Assembly: GCF_010614725.1 (NCBI RefSeq)
Contig: NZ_JAAEHL010000003.1
Span: forward strand, 186,001-250,000
Direction: 5' to 3'
Length of the DNA: 64,000 nt
DNA from: Flavobacterium ajazii
GTDB taxonomy: Bacteria; Bacteroidota; Bacteroidia; Flavobacteriales; Flavobacteriaceae
Within the stretch, counting starts at the first letter, position 1. The number at the start of each line of letters is the position of its first letter. Position numbers and translations under genes: made by a program. Below the pieces are notes generated by a model. The model was not told where the DNA came from. It saw only the letters and a list, made by a program, of their open reading frames with translations, and searched no databases. This document shows positions 8,732 to 18,090 of the stretch, piece by piece.

Positions 8732-10618
8732 ATGAATAAATTTGAACAATTAGGATTGAATGAATCGTTACTGAAGGCGATTTTAGATCTAGGATTTGAG
8801 AATCCGTCGGAAGTACAGGAGAAAGCGATTCCCCTATTATTGGAAAAAGATACAGATATGGTTGCGTTGGCTCAGACAGGGACGGGGAAAACGGCAGCTT
8901 TCGGTTTTCCGCTAATCCAAAAAATTGATGCTGACAACAGAAATACACAGGCATTAGTTTTATCGCCAACAAGGGAGCTTTGTTTACAGATTACCAACGA
9001 ACTTAAAAACTACTCAAAATACGAAAAAGGTATTAATGTGGTAGCAGTTTACGGAGGAGCTAGTATTACAGAGCAGGCAAGAGAAATAAAGAGAGGAGCA
9101 CAAATTATTGTGGCTACTCCGGGGAGAATGCAAGACATGATTAACAGAGGTTTGGTTAATATTAAAAACATAGATTACTGTGTTCTTGATGAGGCCGACG
9201 AGATGTTAAACATGGGATTTTATGATGATATTGTATCTATTTTATCAGATACTCCAGACGAAAAAAGCACATGGTTGTTCTCTGCAACTATGCCACAGGA
9301 GGTTGCCAGAATTGCAAAACAATTCATGAGTGAACCATTAGAAATTACAGTTGGAACCAAAAACTCAGGTTCTTCTACTGTATCTCACGAATTTTACTTA
9401 GTAAATGCACGTGACCGTTACGAAGCATTAAAAAGATTAGCCGATGCTAATCCGGACATTTTCTCAGTAGTTTTCTGTCGTACAAAGAGAGATACTCAGG
9501 CTATTGCCGAAAAATTAATCGAAGACGGATATAGCGCCGCTGCGTTACACGGAGATTTATCTCAGGCACAGCGTGATGGCGTTATGAAATCGTTCCGTGG
9601 AAGACAAATTCAGATGCTTGTTGCTACTGACGTTGCTGCGCGTGGTATTGACGTTGATAACGTAACGCATGTTGTTAACTATCAATTACCTGATGAAATT
9701 GAAACTTACAACCACCGTTCCGGACGTACTGGTAGAGCTGGAAAATTAGGAACTTCTATTGTTATTGTAACTAAAAGTGAATTGCGTAAGATTTCTTCTA
9801 TCGAGAGAATCATCAAACAAAAATTCGAAGAAAAATCTATTCCATCCGGAATCGAAATTTGCGAAATTCAATTATTGCACTTAGCAAACAAAATTAAAGA
9901 TACTGAAGTTGATCACGAAATTGACAACTACTTGCCAGCAATCAACAATGTTCTTGAAGATTTATCTAAAGAAGAGTTGATTAAGAAAATGGTTTCAGTA
10001 GAATTTAACCGTTTCATTACTTACTATAAAAAGAACAGAGATATTTCTGTTCAGTCTTCTAATGAAAGACGCGAAAGAGGTGATTCTGAACCAAGAGAAT
10101 TCAATAATAACGGAGCTGTTCGTTATTTTGTAAACATTGGTTCAAGAGACAATTTTGACTGGATGACATTGAAGGACTACCTTAAAGAAACATTAGACTT
10201 AGGTCGTGATGACGTTTTCAAAGTAGATGTAAAAGAAGGTTTCTCTTTCTTCAACACTGATCCTGAACATACTGATAAAGTAATGGACATCTTAAACAAT
10301 ACACAGTTAGAAGGTCGTCGTATTAATGTTGAAATTTCTAAAAATGACGGTGGAGGAAGACGTGACCACAACAACCGCGGAGGAAGACGTGATGCAGGAA
10401 GAAGAGATGGAAACTTTGCTCCAAGACGTGAAGGAGGTTTTAGAAGTGACAGAAACTCAGCTCCAAGACGTGAAGGTTCAGGTGGAGGTTTTAGAAACGA
10501 AAGAAGTTCTTCAAGAGAAGGAGGTTTTAGAAGAAACGAAGGAGGTTCAGAAAGAGCTCCAAGACGTTCTGAAAGCTTTGGTGATTCATCAAGACCAAGA
10601 AGACCAAGAAGAGATTAA
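8732..10618 (+). CDS. DEAD-box RNA helicase with RGG-rich C-terminal tail
   Basis: 628 residues from the ATG at 8732. ATP-dependent RNA helicase core: Q-motif 'FEQLGLNESLLKAI', Walker A 'AQTGTGKTAA', 'DEAD' in 'VLDEADEMLNMGF', 'SAT', and 'HRSGRTGRAG' (motif VI). A DbpA-type RNA-binding domain follows ('RYFVNIGSRDNFDW'). The last ~95 residues are a low-complexity Arg/Gly/Asp tail with repeats such as 'APRREGGF'. Such tails bind RNA and can drive condensation. It is the CsdA/DeaD-like type common in Flavobacteria, with likely roles in ribosome assembly and cold growth. Confidence 0.93.
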   Translation: MNKFEQLGLNESLLKAILDLGFENPSEVQEKAIPLLLEKDTDMVALAQTGTGKTAAFGFPLIQKIDADNRNTQALVLSPTRELCLQITNELKNYSKYEKGINVVAVYGGASITEQAREIKRGAQIIVATPGRMQDMINRGLVNIKNIDYCVLDEADEMLNMGFYDDIVSILSDTPDEKSTWLFSATMPQEVARIAKQFMSEPLEITVGTKNSGSSTVSHEFYLVNARDRYEALKRLADANPDIFSVVFCRTKRDTQAIAEKLIEDGYSAAALHGDLSQAQRDGVMKSFRGRQIQMLVATDVAARGIDVDNVTHVVNYQLPDEIETYNHRSGRTGRAGKLGTSIVIVTKSELRKISSIERIIKQKFEEKSIPSGIEICEIQLLHLANKIKDTEVDHEIDNYLPAINNVLEDLSKEELIKKMVSVEFNRFITYYKKNRDISVQSSNERRERGDSEPREFNNNGAVRYFVNIGSRDNFDWMTLKDYLKETLDLGRDDVFKVDVKEGFSFFNTDPEHTDKVMDILNNTQLEGRRINVEISKNDGGGRRDHNNRGGRRDAGRRDGNFAPRREGGFRSDRNSAPRREGSGGGFRNERSSSREGGFRRNEGGSERAPRRSESFGDSSRPRRPRRD

Positions 10619-10641
10619 TAATTTAATTTCTTAAAATATTT

Positions 10642-10677
10642 AATCCCAAATTCCAATTATACCTGGAATTTGGGATT
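10642..10677 (+). terminator. Terminator of the helicase gene
   Basis: AATCCCAAATTCCA / TGGAATTTGGGATT, a 14-bp stem with an 8-nt loop and a T-run. Confidence 0.85.
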
Positions 10678-10791
10678 TTTTCTTATATCTAAGAATCCTT
10701 CTTCTGTCTTTGTTAATTTTCTGATAATTATATTCAGATACTGCGAAATATTTAATCCCGATTTACTACTTTTAGTGCTTTAAATCAGGAT

Positions 10792-11565
10792 ATGAAATAT
10801 TTCGCAATTTTCTTTTTTACACTTTTGTCAGGCATCAGTTTCGCACAAGAAACGGGATCTACGGTTCCTCAAAGGGTTTCCGGTTACATTTATAACGACA
10901 ATAGTAAAGAACCAATCCCTAATGTAAATGTTATCAACACCAACAAAGTACGTGGTGCCATGTCTGATGCAAAAGGATATTTTGAAATAGATGTACAGCC
11001 TAACGATACACTTCACTTCTCTATTTTAGGTTTTCAATCCCTAAGAATCAGGGTTACAAATGACTGGATAAAAAACAAGGTTACAAGAATTCAGCTTACA
11101 GAAAAAGCAATCGCTCTTGAAGAGGTTGTAATTGCCCCTTTTAATTTAACCGGTTATCTTGAAGTGGATTCAAAATTAATTCCAACTAAAGAAAATTACC
11201 GTTACAGTATTTCAGGACTTACGCAAGGTTATGAAGCAGGTGAATATTCTCCAAATGCTTTTGGAAAGGTTTTAGGATCTATTTTTAACCCCGCAGATAT
11301 GCTTTATAATTTCTTTGGAAAAAATGGAAGAGAGCTCAAGAAACTCAAGGAAATGAGGAAAGATGACACTGTAAGGAATTTATTGGAATCAAAGTATGAC
11401 CGCGAAACTGTATCTGTACTCTTAGGAATCAGTAAAGATGAAATTCCGCAAATTTTGGAACGCTGTAATTATTCGGAAGCTTTTATTCAGGAAGCAAATG
11501 ATTTGCAGATTATGGATGCCATTAGCGCTTGTTATGAGCAATATAAAGTACTTAAACGAAATTAA
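10792..11565 (+). CDS. Exported protein with carboxypeptidase-like regulatory (CarboxypepD_reg) domain
   Basis: 257 residues with a signal peptide ('FAIFFFTLLSGISFAQ'). Residues ~30-105 form the beta-sandwich seen at the N-terminus of TonB-dependent receptors: 'VSGYIYNDNSKEPIPNVNV', 'GAMSDAKGYFEIDV', 'LHFSILGFQSLRI'. The helical C-terminal ~140 residues are unrecognised. There is no receptor barrel, so this is the stand-alone type common in Flavobacteria, with unknown function in the envelope. Confidence 0.82.
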   Translation: MKYFAIFFFTLLSGISFAQETGSTVPQRVSGYIYNDNSKEPIPNVNVINTNKVRGAMSDAKGYFEIDVQPNDTLHFSILGFQSLRIRVTNDWIKNKVTRIQLTEKAIALEEVVIAPFNLTGYLEVDSKLIPTKENYRYSISGLTQGYEAGEYSPNAFGKVLGSIFNPADMLYNFFGKNGRELKKLKEMRKDDTVRNLLESKYDRETVSVLLGISKDEIPQILERCNYSEAFIQEANDLQIMDAISACYEQYKVLKRN

Positions 11566-11586
11566 TTCACTTGAAAACAAAATATT

Positions 11587-11618
11587 AAAAACCTCAAATC
11601 CTTAAAATTTGAGGTTTT
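11587..11618 (+). terminator. Terminator
   Basis: AAAACCTCAAAT / ATTTGAGGTTTT, 12-bp stem, 8-nt loop, then T-run. Confidence 0.85.
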
Positions 11619-11761
11619 TTTATTATTATCATCCCAAAAAAAATAACAATTGTAGAAAACCTGAGGACAGAAAAAAGGTTTAAATACAGAATCCCTGCCA
11701 AATTAAAATTCACAATAAAAACTTTAAACCAAACATTTTAATCATTACAACAGAAAAGCAT

Positions 11762-11769
11762 TATCTTTG
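11762..11769 (+). promoter_or_regulatory. -7 promoter box of the porin gene
   Basis: TATCTTTG, a perfect TAnnTTTG box 71 nt before the start codon, leaving a 5' leader of about 65 nt. Confidence 0.55.
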
Positions 11770-11840
11770 AGTTAAAATCCTTATAAAAATTTAAAATACA
11801 GCCAGTTAAAAATCCAATAACTATTTTAAAAAAACGGATT

Positions 11841-13115
11841 ATGAAAAAGAATTACGTTTTCAAAATTGTATTTTTATTGCTTTTCTTTTTAATAAACAGC
11901 AAAAGTTTTTCTCAACACACCGATTTAGTTGATGACTCCCAAACTCAAATTCTGGCAGACACTACAAAAAGTTATTTTATTCCTGATGCTTCTCACAAAG
12001 GAATGAAATGGTCAAGAACCAAGAACAAATGGTTTACTGCCAAACTAGGATTCGCTCCGATTTTAGATTACAACGCTAATTTTCAAAACCAAGATAGTAA
12101 AAACCAGGTTGGTACACAAGAAAGCAGATTTGATATTAGAAGTGCCAGAGTTATGGTAAGTGGCAAAATAAATTTTAAAAATCCATGGCAATACTTAATT
12201 AGTGTCGAATACAAAGGATTTGACCGACCAGAAGATGCAGACCAAATTGGAATAACAGATTTGAAATTTGTCATTCCGATAACCAAAAACAGCGATGTAA
12301 TCGTTGGAAAAATCAAGGAAACCTTTATCTACGAAATGGTTGGAGATGCCGCCAATTTACCTCACTTTGAAAGAATTTTAAATCCTTTTTTTAATAGCCG
12401 AAATAATGGTGTTATCTATCGCCACTTTTTCCTAAATAACAGAATATCTGCTTCTGCAGGTGCATACAGTAGCTGGCCAACAAGTGACAAAAGCTTTTCA
12501 AACAGTGACGTAACATACACCGCCAGAATAACCGGACTTCCAAAATGGAATAATGATGGCAAAGAATTTATGCATATGGCAATTGGCTTGCGCTATGTAG
12601 ATGTAAAAAATAATATTGTACGATTAAAAGGTAAAAACGAATCCAATATATCGAGTTATTATGTTGACACAGGAAACCTAAATGCACCTCATCAATTTAA
12701 TCTTAGTTTAGAACAATTATGGAGCTTAGACAATTTTTCTGTGTTAATGGAATACGTACACAACTGGACGCCCACTTACGATTTAGGCATGCAGCAGTTT
12801 AGCGGTTATTATGTAACGGGAAGTTATATTTTTAGCGGAGAACAACGTCCTTATGACCAAAAAGCTGCTTATGCAAGAAGAATTAAACCAACAGGAAAAT
12901 ATGGTGCCTGGGAAATTATTGGCCGTGTAGGCTCAAATGATTTAGAAACCAGAGATGTTCATGGAGGCATAAACAATCATTATTCTTTAGGACTAAATTG
13001 GTGGGCAACCAACTATTGGAAAACCGGACTTATTTATGGAGTTGGAAACTTAGACAAAAACGACGTTATCGGAGTTACCAACAGTCTGCAATTTAGAATT
13101 CAGTGGATTTATTAA
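11841..13115 (+). CDS. OprO/OprP-type outer-membrane porin
   Basis: 424 residues with a signal peptide (cleavage near 'SKSFSQ'). The mature protein has the amphipathic beta-strand pattern of phosphate-selective porins: 'ESRFDIRSARVMVSGKI', 'VIVGKIKETFIYEM', 'LGLNWWATNYWKTGLIYG', and a C-terminal aromatic 'QFRIQWIY' as expected for BAM-dependent barrels. No phosphate-transport or regulator genes are next to it, so the solute is not known. Transcribed alone. Confidence 0.87.
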   Translation: MKKNYVFKIVFLLLFFLINSKSFSQHTDLVDDSQTQILADTTKSYFIPDASHKGMKWSRTKNKWFTAKLGFAPILDYNANFQNQDSKNQVGTQESRFDIRSARVMVSGKINFKNPWQYLISVEYKGFDRPEDADQIGITDLKFVIPITKNSDVIVGKIKETFIYEMVGDAANLPHFERILNPFFNSRNNGVIYRHFFLNNRISASAGAYSSWPTSDKSFSNSDVTYTARITGLPKWNNDGKEFMHMAIGLRYVDVKNNIVRLKGKNESNISSYYVDTGNLNAPHQFNLSLEQLWSLDNFSVLMEYVHNWTPTYDLGMQQFSGYYVTGSYIFSGEQRPYDQKAAYARRIKPTGKYGAWEIIGRVGSNDLETRDVHGGINNHYSLGLNWWATNYWKTGLIYGVGNLDKNDVIGVTNSLQFRIQWIY

Positions 13116-13121
13116 AAAATA

Positions 13122-13163
13122 ATAGCAGTTTTCAATCGGTCAATTCCGAATGAAAACTGCTAT
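13122..13163. terminator. Hairpin between convergent porin and pepD genes
   Basis: AGCAGTTTTCA / TGAAAACTGCT arms around a 16-nt loop; modest terminator quality because the flanking T-runs are short. Confidence 0.6.
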
Positions 13164-13171
13164 AAGAAATA

Positions 13172-14632
13172 TTATTTAACTGGAATATTTTCTAATATTT
13201 CCAATACAAATTTCCAGTATTTCTGAGCAGATGAAATACTTGCTCTTTCATCTGGAGAATGTGCACCATGAATTGTTGGTCCGAAAGAAATCATATCCAT
13301 ATCAGGATAATTAGTTCCTAAAATCCCACATTCTAAACCTGCGTGACAAGCAACCACTTTTGGTTTTTCGCCATTTTGTTTTTCGTAAATATCTTTTAAA
13401 ACTTCTAATATTTCAGAATTTACATTTGGTGTCCAGCCCGGATAAGATCCTGAAAGTTCCACTTCACAACCTACTAACTCAAAAGCAGAACGTAAAGAAT
13501 TTGCCAGATCAAATTTGGATGATTCAACTGAAGAACGCGTTAGGCAACCTACCAAAATTTCTCCGTCTTTAATAACAACACGGGCAATATTATTGGAAGT
13601 TTCAACTAAATCAGCCATATCAGCACTCATTCTGTAAACTCCGTTATGAGCAGCATAAATAGCTCTGATAATTCCTTCCTGAACTCCTAAATCCATTACT
13701 TTATCAGGTAAATCACTTTTTACAATTTCGATAGATAAATTAGGCTCAGTCGTTTTATATTCAGCTTTAATATCGTTGATAATTTCCTGCATATCAAAAA
13801 CATAGGCTTCATCAAACATTTCAGAAATAATCACTTTTGCAACACTTTCTCTCGGAATCGCATTTCGCAAACTTCCACCGTTAATTTCAGCAATCTGCAA
13901 TCCGAAGTTTTCAAAAGCATCAAATAACAAACGATTCATAATTTTGTTAGCATTACCTAATCCTTTATGAATATCCATTCCTGAATGTCCGCCATTTAAC
14001 CCTTTTACTGTAATGGTATAACCTACAGAAGCTTCCGGAACTTCTTCATCATGATAAGTTCTTGTTGCCGTTACATCAATTCCACCGGCACATCCAATAT
14101 CAATTTCGTCATCTTCTTCAGTATCCAGATTCAATAAAATCTGACCTTGCAAAATACCGCCTTTCAAATTTAAAGCCCCGGTCATTCCGGTTTCTTCATC
14201 AATCGTAAACAAAGCCTCAATTGCAGGATGCAAAATATCTTTGCTTTCCAGAATTGCCATAATTGTCGCTACTCCTAACCCATTATCTGCTCCAAGAGTT
14301 GTCCCTCTTGCACGTACCCAGTCACCATCTACATACATATCGATCCCTTGTGTATCAAAATCAAAAACGGTATCAGCATTTTTTTGATGAACCATATCAA
14401 GATGTCCCTGCATTACGATTGGCTTACGGTTTTCCATTCCCGGAGTCGCGGGTTTCCTGATGATTACGTTTCTGATTTCATCTTCAAAAGTTTCTAAACC
14501 TAAACTATTTCCGAAATTTTTCATGAACTCAATTACACGCTCTTCCTTTTTTGACGGACGCGGGACAGCGTTTAAATCTGCAAATTTATTCCACAGCGCT
14601 TTTGGCTCCAGATTTCTTATTTCCTGACTCAT
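13172..14632 (-). CDS. pepD: Aminoacyl-histidine dipeptidase (M20 family, PepD)
   Basis: 486 residues from the ATG at 14632. A TTG 24 bases upstream is in frame but lies about 10 nt from the -7 box, so it is unlikely to start translation. Zinc metallopeptidase that hydrolyses dipeptides such as carnosine. Metal and catalytic motifs: 'MQGHLDMVHQK', 'GADNGLGVA', 'EETGMTGA' and 'HAGLECGILG'; the terminal 'SFGPTIHGAHSPDE' carries the last metal histidine. Length and motifs match PepD throughout. Confidence 0.93.
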   Translation of the reverse strand: MSQEIRNLEPKALWNKFADLNAVPRPSKKEERVIEFMKNFGNSLGLETFEDEIRNVIIRKPATPGMENRKPIVMQGHLDMVHQKNADTVFDFDTQGIDMYVDGDWVRARGTTLGADNGLGVATIMAILESKDILHPAIEALFTIDEETGMTGALNLKGGILQGQILLNLDTEEDDEIDIGCAGGIDVTATRTYHDEEVPEASVGYTITVKGLNGGHSGMDIHKGLGNANKIMNRLLFDAFENFGLQIAEINGGSLRNAIPRESVAKVIISEMFDEAYVFDMQEIINDIKAEYKTTEPNLSIEIVKSDLPDKVMDLGVQEGIIRAIYAAHNGVYRMSADMADLVETSNNIARVVIKDGEILVGCLTRSSVESSKFDLANSLRSAFELVGCEVELSGSYPGWTPNVNSEILEVLKDIYEKQNGEKPKVVACHAGLECGILGTNYPDMDMISFGPTIHGAHSPDERASISSAQKYWKFVLEILENIPVK

Positions 14633-14666
14633 TATATTTTGTTTGATGTTTAACAATTAACAGCTT

Positions 14667-14674
14667 CAAAGTTA
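14667..14674 (-). promoter_or_regulatory. -7 promoter box of pepD
   Basis: Minus strand TAACTTTG (TAnnTTTG). Its position makes the ATG at 14632 the likely start. Confidence 0.55.
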
Positions 14675-14808
14675 CAAAGTTTATATTTTCTTTCCGCCAC
14701 GAATTGCACTAATTAGTACTATTTTAAATCCTCAAACCTAAACCTTGTAAATACAATCTTTTTTAATAATAATATTGTATTTATATTTACGTATCTAAAC
14801 ATTACACT

Positions 14809-15870
14809 GTGAAATCAAAATACATTTTACCTTTATTTCTTCTTGCCCAGATCATCTTTTTAAAAATCCTGCCGTACTTTCCGGATTTTGTTGAAGGCTT
14901 TTACAGTAATAATTTTTATATCCGAATTTCACACTTTTCAAGAACACTTTTAGGCAAAATTCCGTTTTCTGTCGGTGACTGTATTTATGCAATTTTAATC
15001 ATTTCTATAATCCGCTGGTTTTGGAAAATCAGAAAAACATGGAAATCAGAATGGAAGGACCATCTTTTAAAAATTACCGGCAAAATAGCTGTTTTTTACT
15101 TTTTCTTTCATCTGCTTTGGGCTTTCAATTATTACCGTGAACCTCTTTTTCAGAAAATGGAAATCAAAAGAGAATATACCGACGCTGAGCTTTTGGCTTT
15201 TACAAAACGGCTGATTGTCAAAACAAATGAAATTCACTTTAAAATCACAAAAAATGACAGTATTAAAATTGTTTTCCCTTATTCACAGAAAGAAGTTTTT
15301 CAAATGAATCTAAACGGATATGATAATCTGGCTAAAGAATACCCTTATTTTAAATATAAAACCTTAAGCGTTAAAAAATCTTTATTCAGTATCCCTCTGA
15401 CTTATATGGGATTTGGAGGTTACCTGAATCCGTTTACCAATGAAGCTCAGGTAAACGATTTGCTTCCAATGTATAATTTTCCGATAACAAGCTCACATGA
15501 AATGGCACATCAAATAGGATTTGCGAGCGAAAGCGAATGTAATTTTATTGGTGTCCTGGCAACAGTAAAAAATGAAAATTTATACTATAAGTATTCCGGG
15601 TACAGTTTTGCTCTGCGTTATTGCCTTGGAATCTGGCAATTTAAAAACGAGAAAATTTTCGAACAGTTAAAAAAACAAACTCACACAGGAATTCTAAAAA
15701 ATTATAAGGAAAGCCATGATTTCTGGAAAAAATACGACACTTTTATTGACGAAGGTTTTCATTTTCTTTATGACAATTTCTTAAAAACAAATAATCAAAA
15801 AGACGGAATGGAAAGCTACAGCAAGTTTATCGATTTAATGGTGAATTATTATAAAACCAGGGAATTATAA
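14809..15870 (+). CDS. DUF3810 membrane protein with HExxH-like zinc-protease motif
   Basis: 353 residues starting at GTG 14809. About three membrane helices occupy the first 115 residues. The remaining part has 'TSSHEMAHQIGFASESECNF' (about 225-245), a HEMAH motif followed by a glutamate, as in zincin metallopeptidases. This matches DUF3810 proteins of Bacteroidota, predicted membrane metalloproteases without a known substrate. The gene lies 93 bp ahead of the sigma-factor gene; joint regulation is possible but unproven. Confidence 0.82.
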   Translation: MKSKYILPLFLLAQIIFLKILPYFPDFVEGFYSNNFYIRISHFSRTLLGKIPFSVGDCIYAILIISIIRWFWKIRKTWKSEWKDHLLKITGKIAVFYFFFHLLWAFNYYREPLFQKMEIKREYTDAELLAFTKRLIVKTNEIHFKITKNDSIKIVFPYSQKEVFQMNLNGYDNLAKEYPYFKYKTLSVKKSLFSIPLTYMGFGGYLNPFTNEAQVNDLLPMYNFPITSSHEMAHQIGFASESECNFIGVLATVKNENLYYKYSGYSFALRYCLGIWQFKNEKIFEQLKKQTHTGILKNYKESHDFWKKYDTFIDEGFHFLYDNFLKTNNQKDGMESYSKFIDLMVNYYKTREL

Positions 15871-15963
15871 TTTAACACAACTAAAGAACAAATACTTTTA
15901 CTTTTAATGCAAAAAAACAAAACTCAACTGTAACAAAATAAATTTCACAACTACTAATATTTC

Positions 15964-16458
15964 ATGAGCGAAAACTTAGAACAATCATTTGTTGCGCAGC
16001 TGCAGGCAAATCAGAATATAATCCACAAGATTTGTAGATTGTATACTGATGGCGAAGACGCTCATAAAGACTTGTTTCAGGAAATTACTATTCAGCTCTG
16101 GAAAGCGTATCCAAAATTTAGAGGCGAGAGCAAATTTTCGACCTGGGCTTATCGTGTCGCCTTAAATACTGCTATTACTTTATATCGAAAAACCAAACGA
16201 ACCGTATCAACTGTAACATATGAAAGTCATCAGCATTTCGCTAAAGATGTTGATTATAATTATGAAGAGGAAGAACAGATTAAATTGATGTATAAAGCCG
16301 TTTATCAGCTCAATGATATCGAAAAAGCCTTAGTTTTTATGTATCTCGAAGACAAAGATTATCAGGAAATAGCCGAAACTTTAGGCATCAGTGAAGTGAA
16401 TGCACGCGTGAAAATGAACAGAATTAAAGGGAAACTTAAAAAAATACTAAATCCTTAA
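15964..16458 (+). CDS. RNA polymerase sigma factor, sigma-70 ECF type
   Basis: 164 residues. Region 2 is 'DLFQEITIQLWKAYPKFRGE' with 'FSTWAYRVALNTAITLYRK'. Region 4 is 'IEKALVFMYLEDKDYQEIA' followed by the DNA-reading helix 'GISEVNARVKMNRIKGKL'. It is separated by only 9 bp from a small membrane-protein gene, the usual layout of an ECF sigma factor with its membrane regulator. Confidence 0.9.
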   Translation: MSENLEQSFVAQLQANQNIIHKICRLYTDGEDAHKDLFQEITIQLWKAYPKFRGESKFSTWAYRVALNTAITLYRKTKRTVSTVTYESHQHFAKDVDYNYEEEEQIKLMYKAVYQLNDIEKALVFMYLEDKDYQEIAETLGISEVNARVKMNRIKGKLKKILNP

Positions 16459-16467
16459 AATACCACC

Positions 16468-17100
16468 ATGAAAGAACTGGATTTATTAAAAAAAGACTGG
16501 AAAAAGAACTCGGATTCTTTTGAACAAATTTCTGAAAAGGAAATCTATAAAATGATTCATAAAAAATCATCTTCAACTGTAAAATGGATTTTGATTATCA
16601 GTATCCTGGAAGTACTATTTTGGACTGCTTCCAACTATTTTTCGAATATTGATGATATTCTAAAAAAAATGAATCATCCGGAAATTATACTTTATATGGA
16701 AGTTTTGATGTACTTTAATTATGCTGTAATTCTGGTTTTTATTTACTTTTTCTATAAAAATTACAAAACAATTTCAACAACGGTATCTACCAAATTACTA
16801 ATGAGCAGTATTCTCAAAACCCGTAAAACTGTGCAATATTATGTTTGGTACAACTTAGGAATGATAGTCGTTTCGTCAATATTTAGCTTTTTTATTGGTT
16901 ACGTTTACAATCCTGAAATGGAACTCATAAGAGAAAAATTAGCCCTTAATGGTAAAGCGATGCTATTTTCTATTGGAATTTTATTTATGATAATATTAGG
17001 ATTCTTCGGAATGTTTTGGTGCATTTACAGATTGTTGTACGGAACTTTGTTACGTCGCTTATATGCTAATTATAAAGAGCTGAAGAAAATTGATTTTTAA
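16468..17100 (+). CDS. Four-helix membrane protein, putative sigma-factor partner
   Basis: 210 residues. A charged cytoplasmic N-terminus (1-36, rich in Lys) is followed by four hydrophobic segments at about 37-55, 75-95, 125-145 and 165-190. No family was recognised and no zinc-binding anti-sigma motif (HxxxCxxC) is visible. The 9-bp spacing from the ECF sigma gene suggests that it regulates or is regulated with that factor; this is inference from context. Confidence 0.7.
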   Translation: MKELDLLKKDWKKNSDSFEQISEKEIYKMIHKKSSSTVKWILIISILEVLFWTASNYFSNIDDILKKMNHPEIILYMEVLMYFNYAVILVFIYFFYKNYKTISTTVSTKLLMSSILKTRKTVQYYVWYNLGMIVVSSIFSFFIGYVYNPEMELIREKLALNGKAMLFSIGILFMIILGFFGMFWCIYRLLYGTLLRRLYANYKELKKIDF

Positions 17101-17133
17101 TGATTTATTTAATTTATAATAATTGTTTAAAAT

Positions 17134-17964
17134 CTAATTTTCGCTTTCCGGGCCTTTATAACTCCATCTTCTCATTTCATTAAGTTCTTCCTGTGCTTTT
17201 AACTCTTCAGCTGGAATAACTTTTAAAAATGATGGATGTTGTTCTATTGCATATTCTACTTTTTCTACAATTTCTTCAATAGTATCATTTTCATAATCAA
17301 TCTCAAGAGGTTCTTTGATAATGAATGACTGCAGAATATTTTTCTTTTTCACCCGCAATCCTTTTTTGTCAAAAGAACGACGAAAACCGTCAATAACAAT
17401 AGGTATTACAATTGGTTTATGCTGTTTGATTATATGCGCAGTTCCTTTTCGGACAGGCTTAAAGGATTTTGTTGTCCCCTGTGGAAATGTAATTACCCAA
17501 CCATCATTAAGTGCAATTTTGATGTTTTCAGTATCATTGGGATTAACTTGTCGTTTTTCTGTAATATCAACACCCTTTGCCCTCCAGGTTCTTTCGACTG
17601 TAATTGCGCCAACATATGCTAAAATTCTTGGCAGCAAACCGGCCTGCATTGTTTCTTTGGCACCAACATAATAAATATTCAGTTTGGGCTGCCATAAATA
17701 ACCAATATTTTTAATAGTATCCTGACGACCGCTTAAACTTGCATTAAAAACATGAAACATAGCCACCACATCTGCAAAATAAGTCTGATGGTTAGATATA
17801 AACAACACATTCGTATCCGGCAATGTTTTAATTATCTCCGAACCTTCAATTTTTAAATCATTGAAACCTCTGTAACGTTTGTGCGTCATGGCCCCCAAAA
17901 TACGGATCAGCCATTTTTTGATGAATAATATATGTCCAAAAGGATTTCGTTTAAACAATCCCAT
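17134..17964 (-). CDS. 1-acyl-sn-glycerol-3-phosphate acyltransferase-like protein (PlsC family)
   Basis: 276 residues. Predicted to acylate lysophosphatidic acid or a related lipid at the inner membrane. Acyltransferase motifs are visible but altered: 'SNHQTYFAD' has five residues between His and Asp where HX4D is usual, and 'FPQGTTKSF' replaces the usual FPEGT(R). 'IPIVIDGFRRSF' matches the third block. The family assignment is good, while the altered catalytic block leaves the exact substrate open. A perfect -7 box lies at 17996-18003. Confidence 0.82.
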   Translation of the reverse strand: MGLFKRNPFGHILFIKKWLIRILGAMTHKRYRGFNDLKIEGSEIIKTLPDTNVLFISNHQTYFADVVAMFHVFNASLSGRQDTIKNIGYLWQPKLNIYYVGAKETMQAGLLPRILAYVGAITVERTWRAKGVDITEKRQVNPNDTENIKIALNDGWVITFPQGTTKSFKPVRKGTAHIIKQHKPIVIPIVIDGFRRSFDKKGLRVKKKNILQSFIIKEPLEIDYENDTIEEIVEKVEYAIEQHPSFLKVIPAEELKAQEELNEMRRWSYKGPESEN

Positions 17965-17995
17965 AGTAGTGAATTATGTTGTTTTTGTTAAGTCG

Positions 17996-18003
17996 CAAAC
18001 ATA
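17996..18003 (-). promoter_or_regulatory. -7 promoter box of the plsC-like gene
   Basis: Minus strand TATGTTTG (TAnnTTTG), 32 nt before the start codon. Confidence 0.5.
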
Positions 18004-18090
18004 CAAAAATTATTTTTTTGGCAATTACTATAGACAATTTCAAAAAGAAACAGGTATTATAATGAATATCAAATCATTAAATTTACGTTT

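Noticed and set aside
10326..10634. 102-codon ORF rich in Glu/Val in a second frame of the helicase tail
   Set aside because: It is the shadow of the repetitive RGG-coding sequence.
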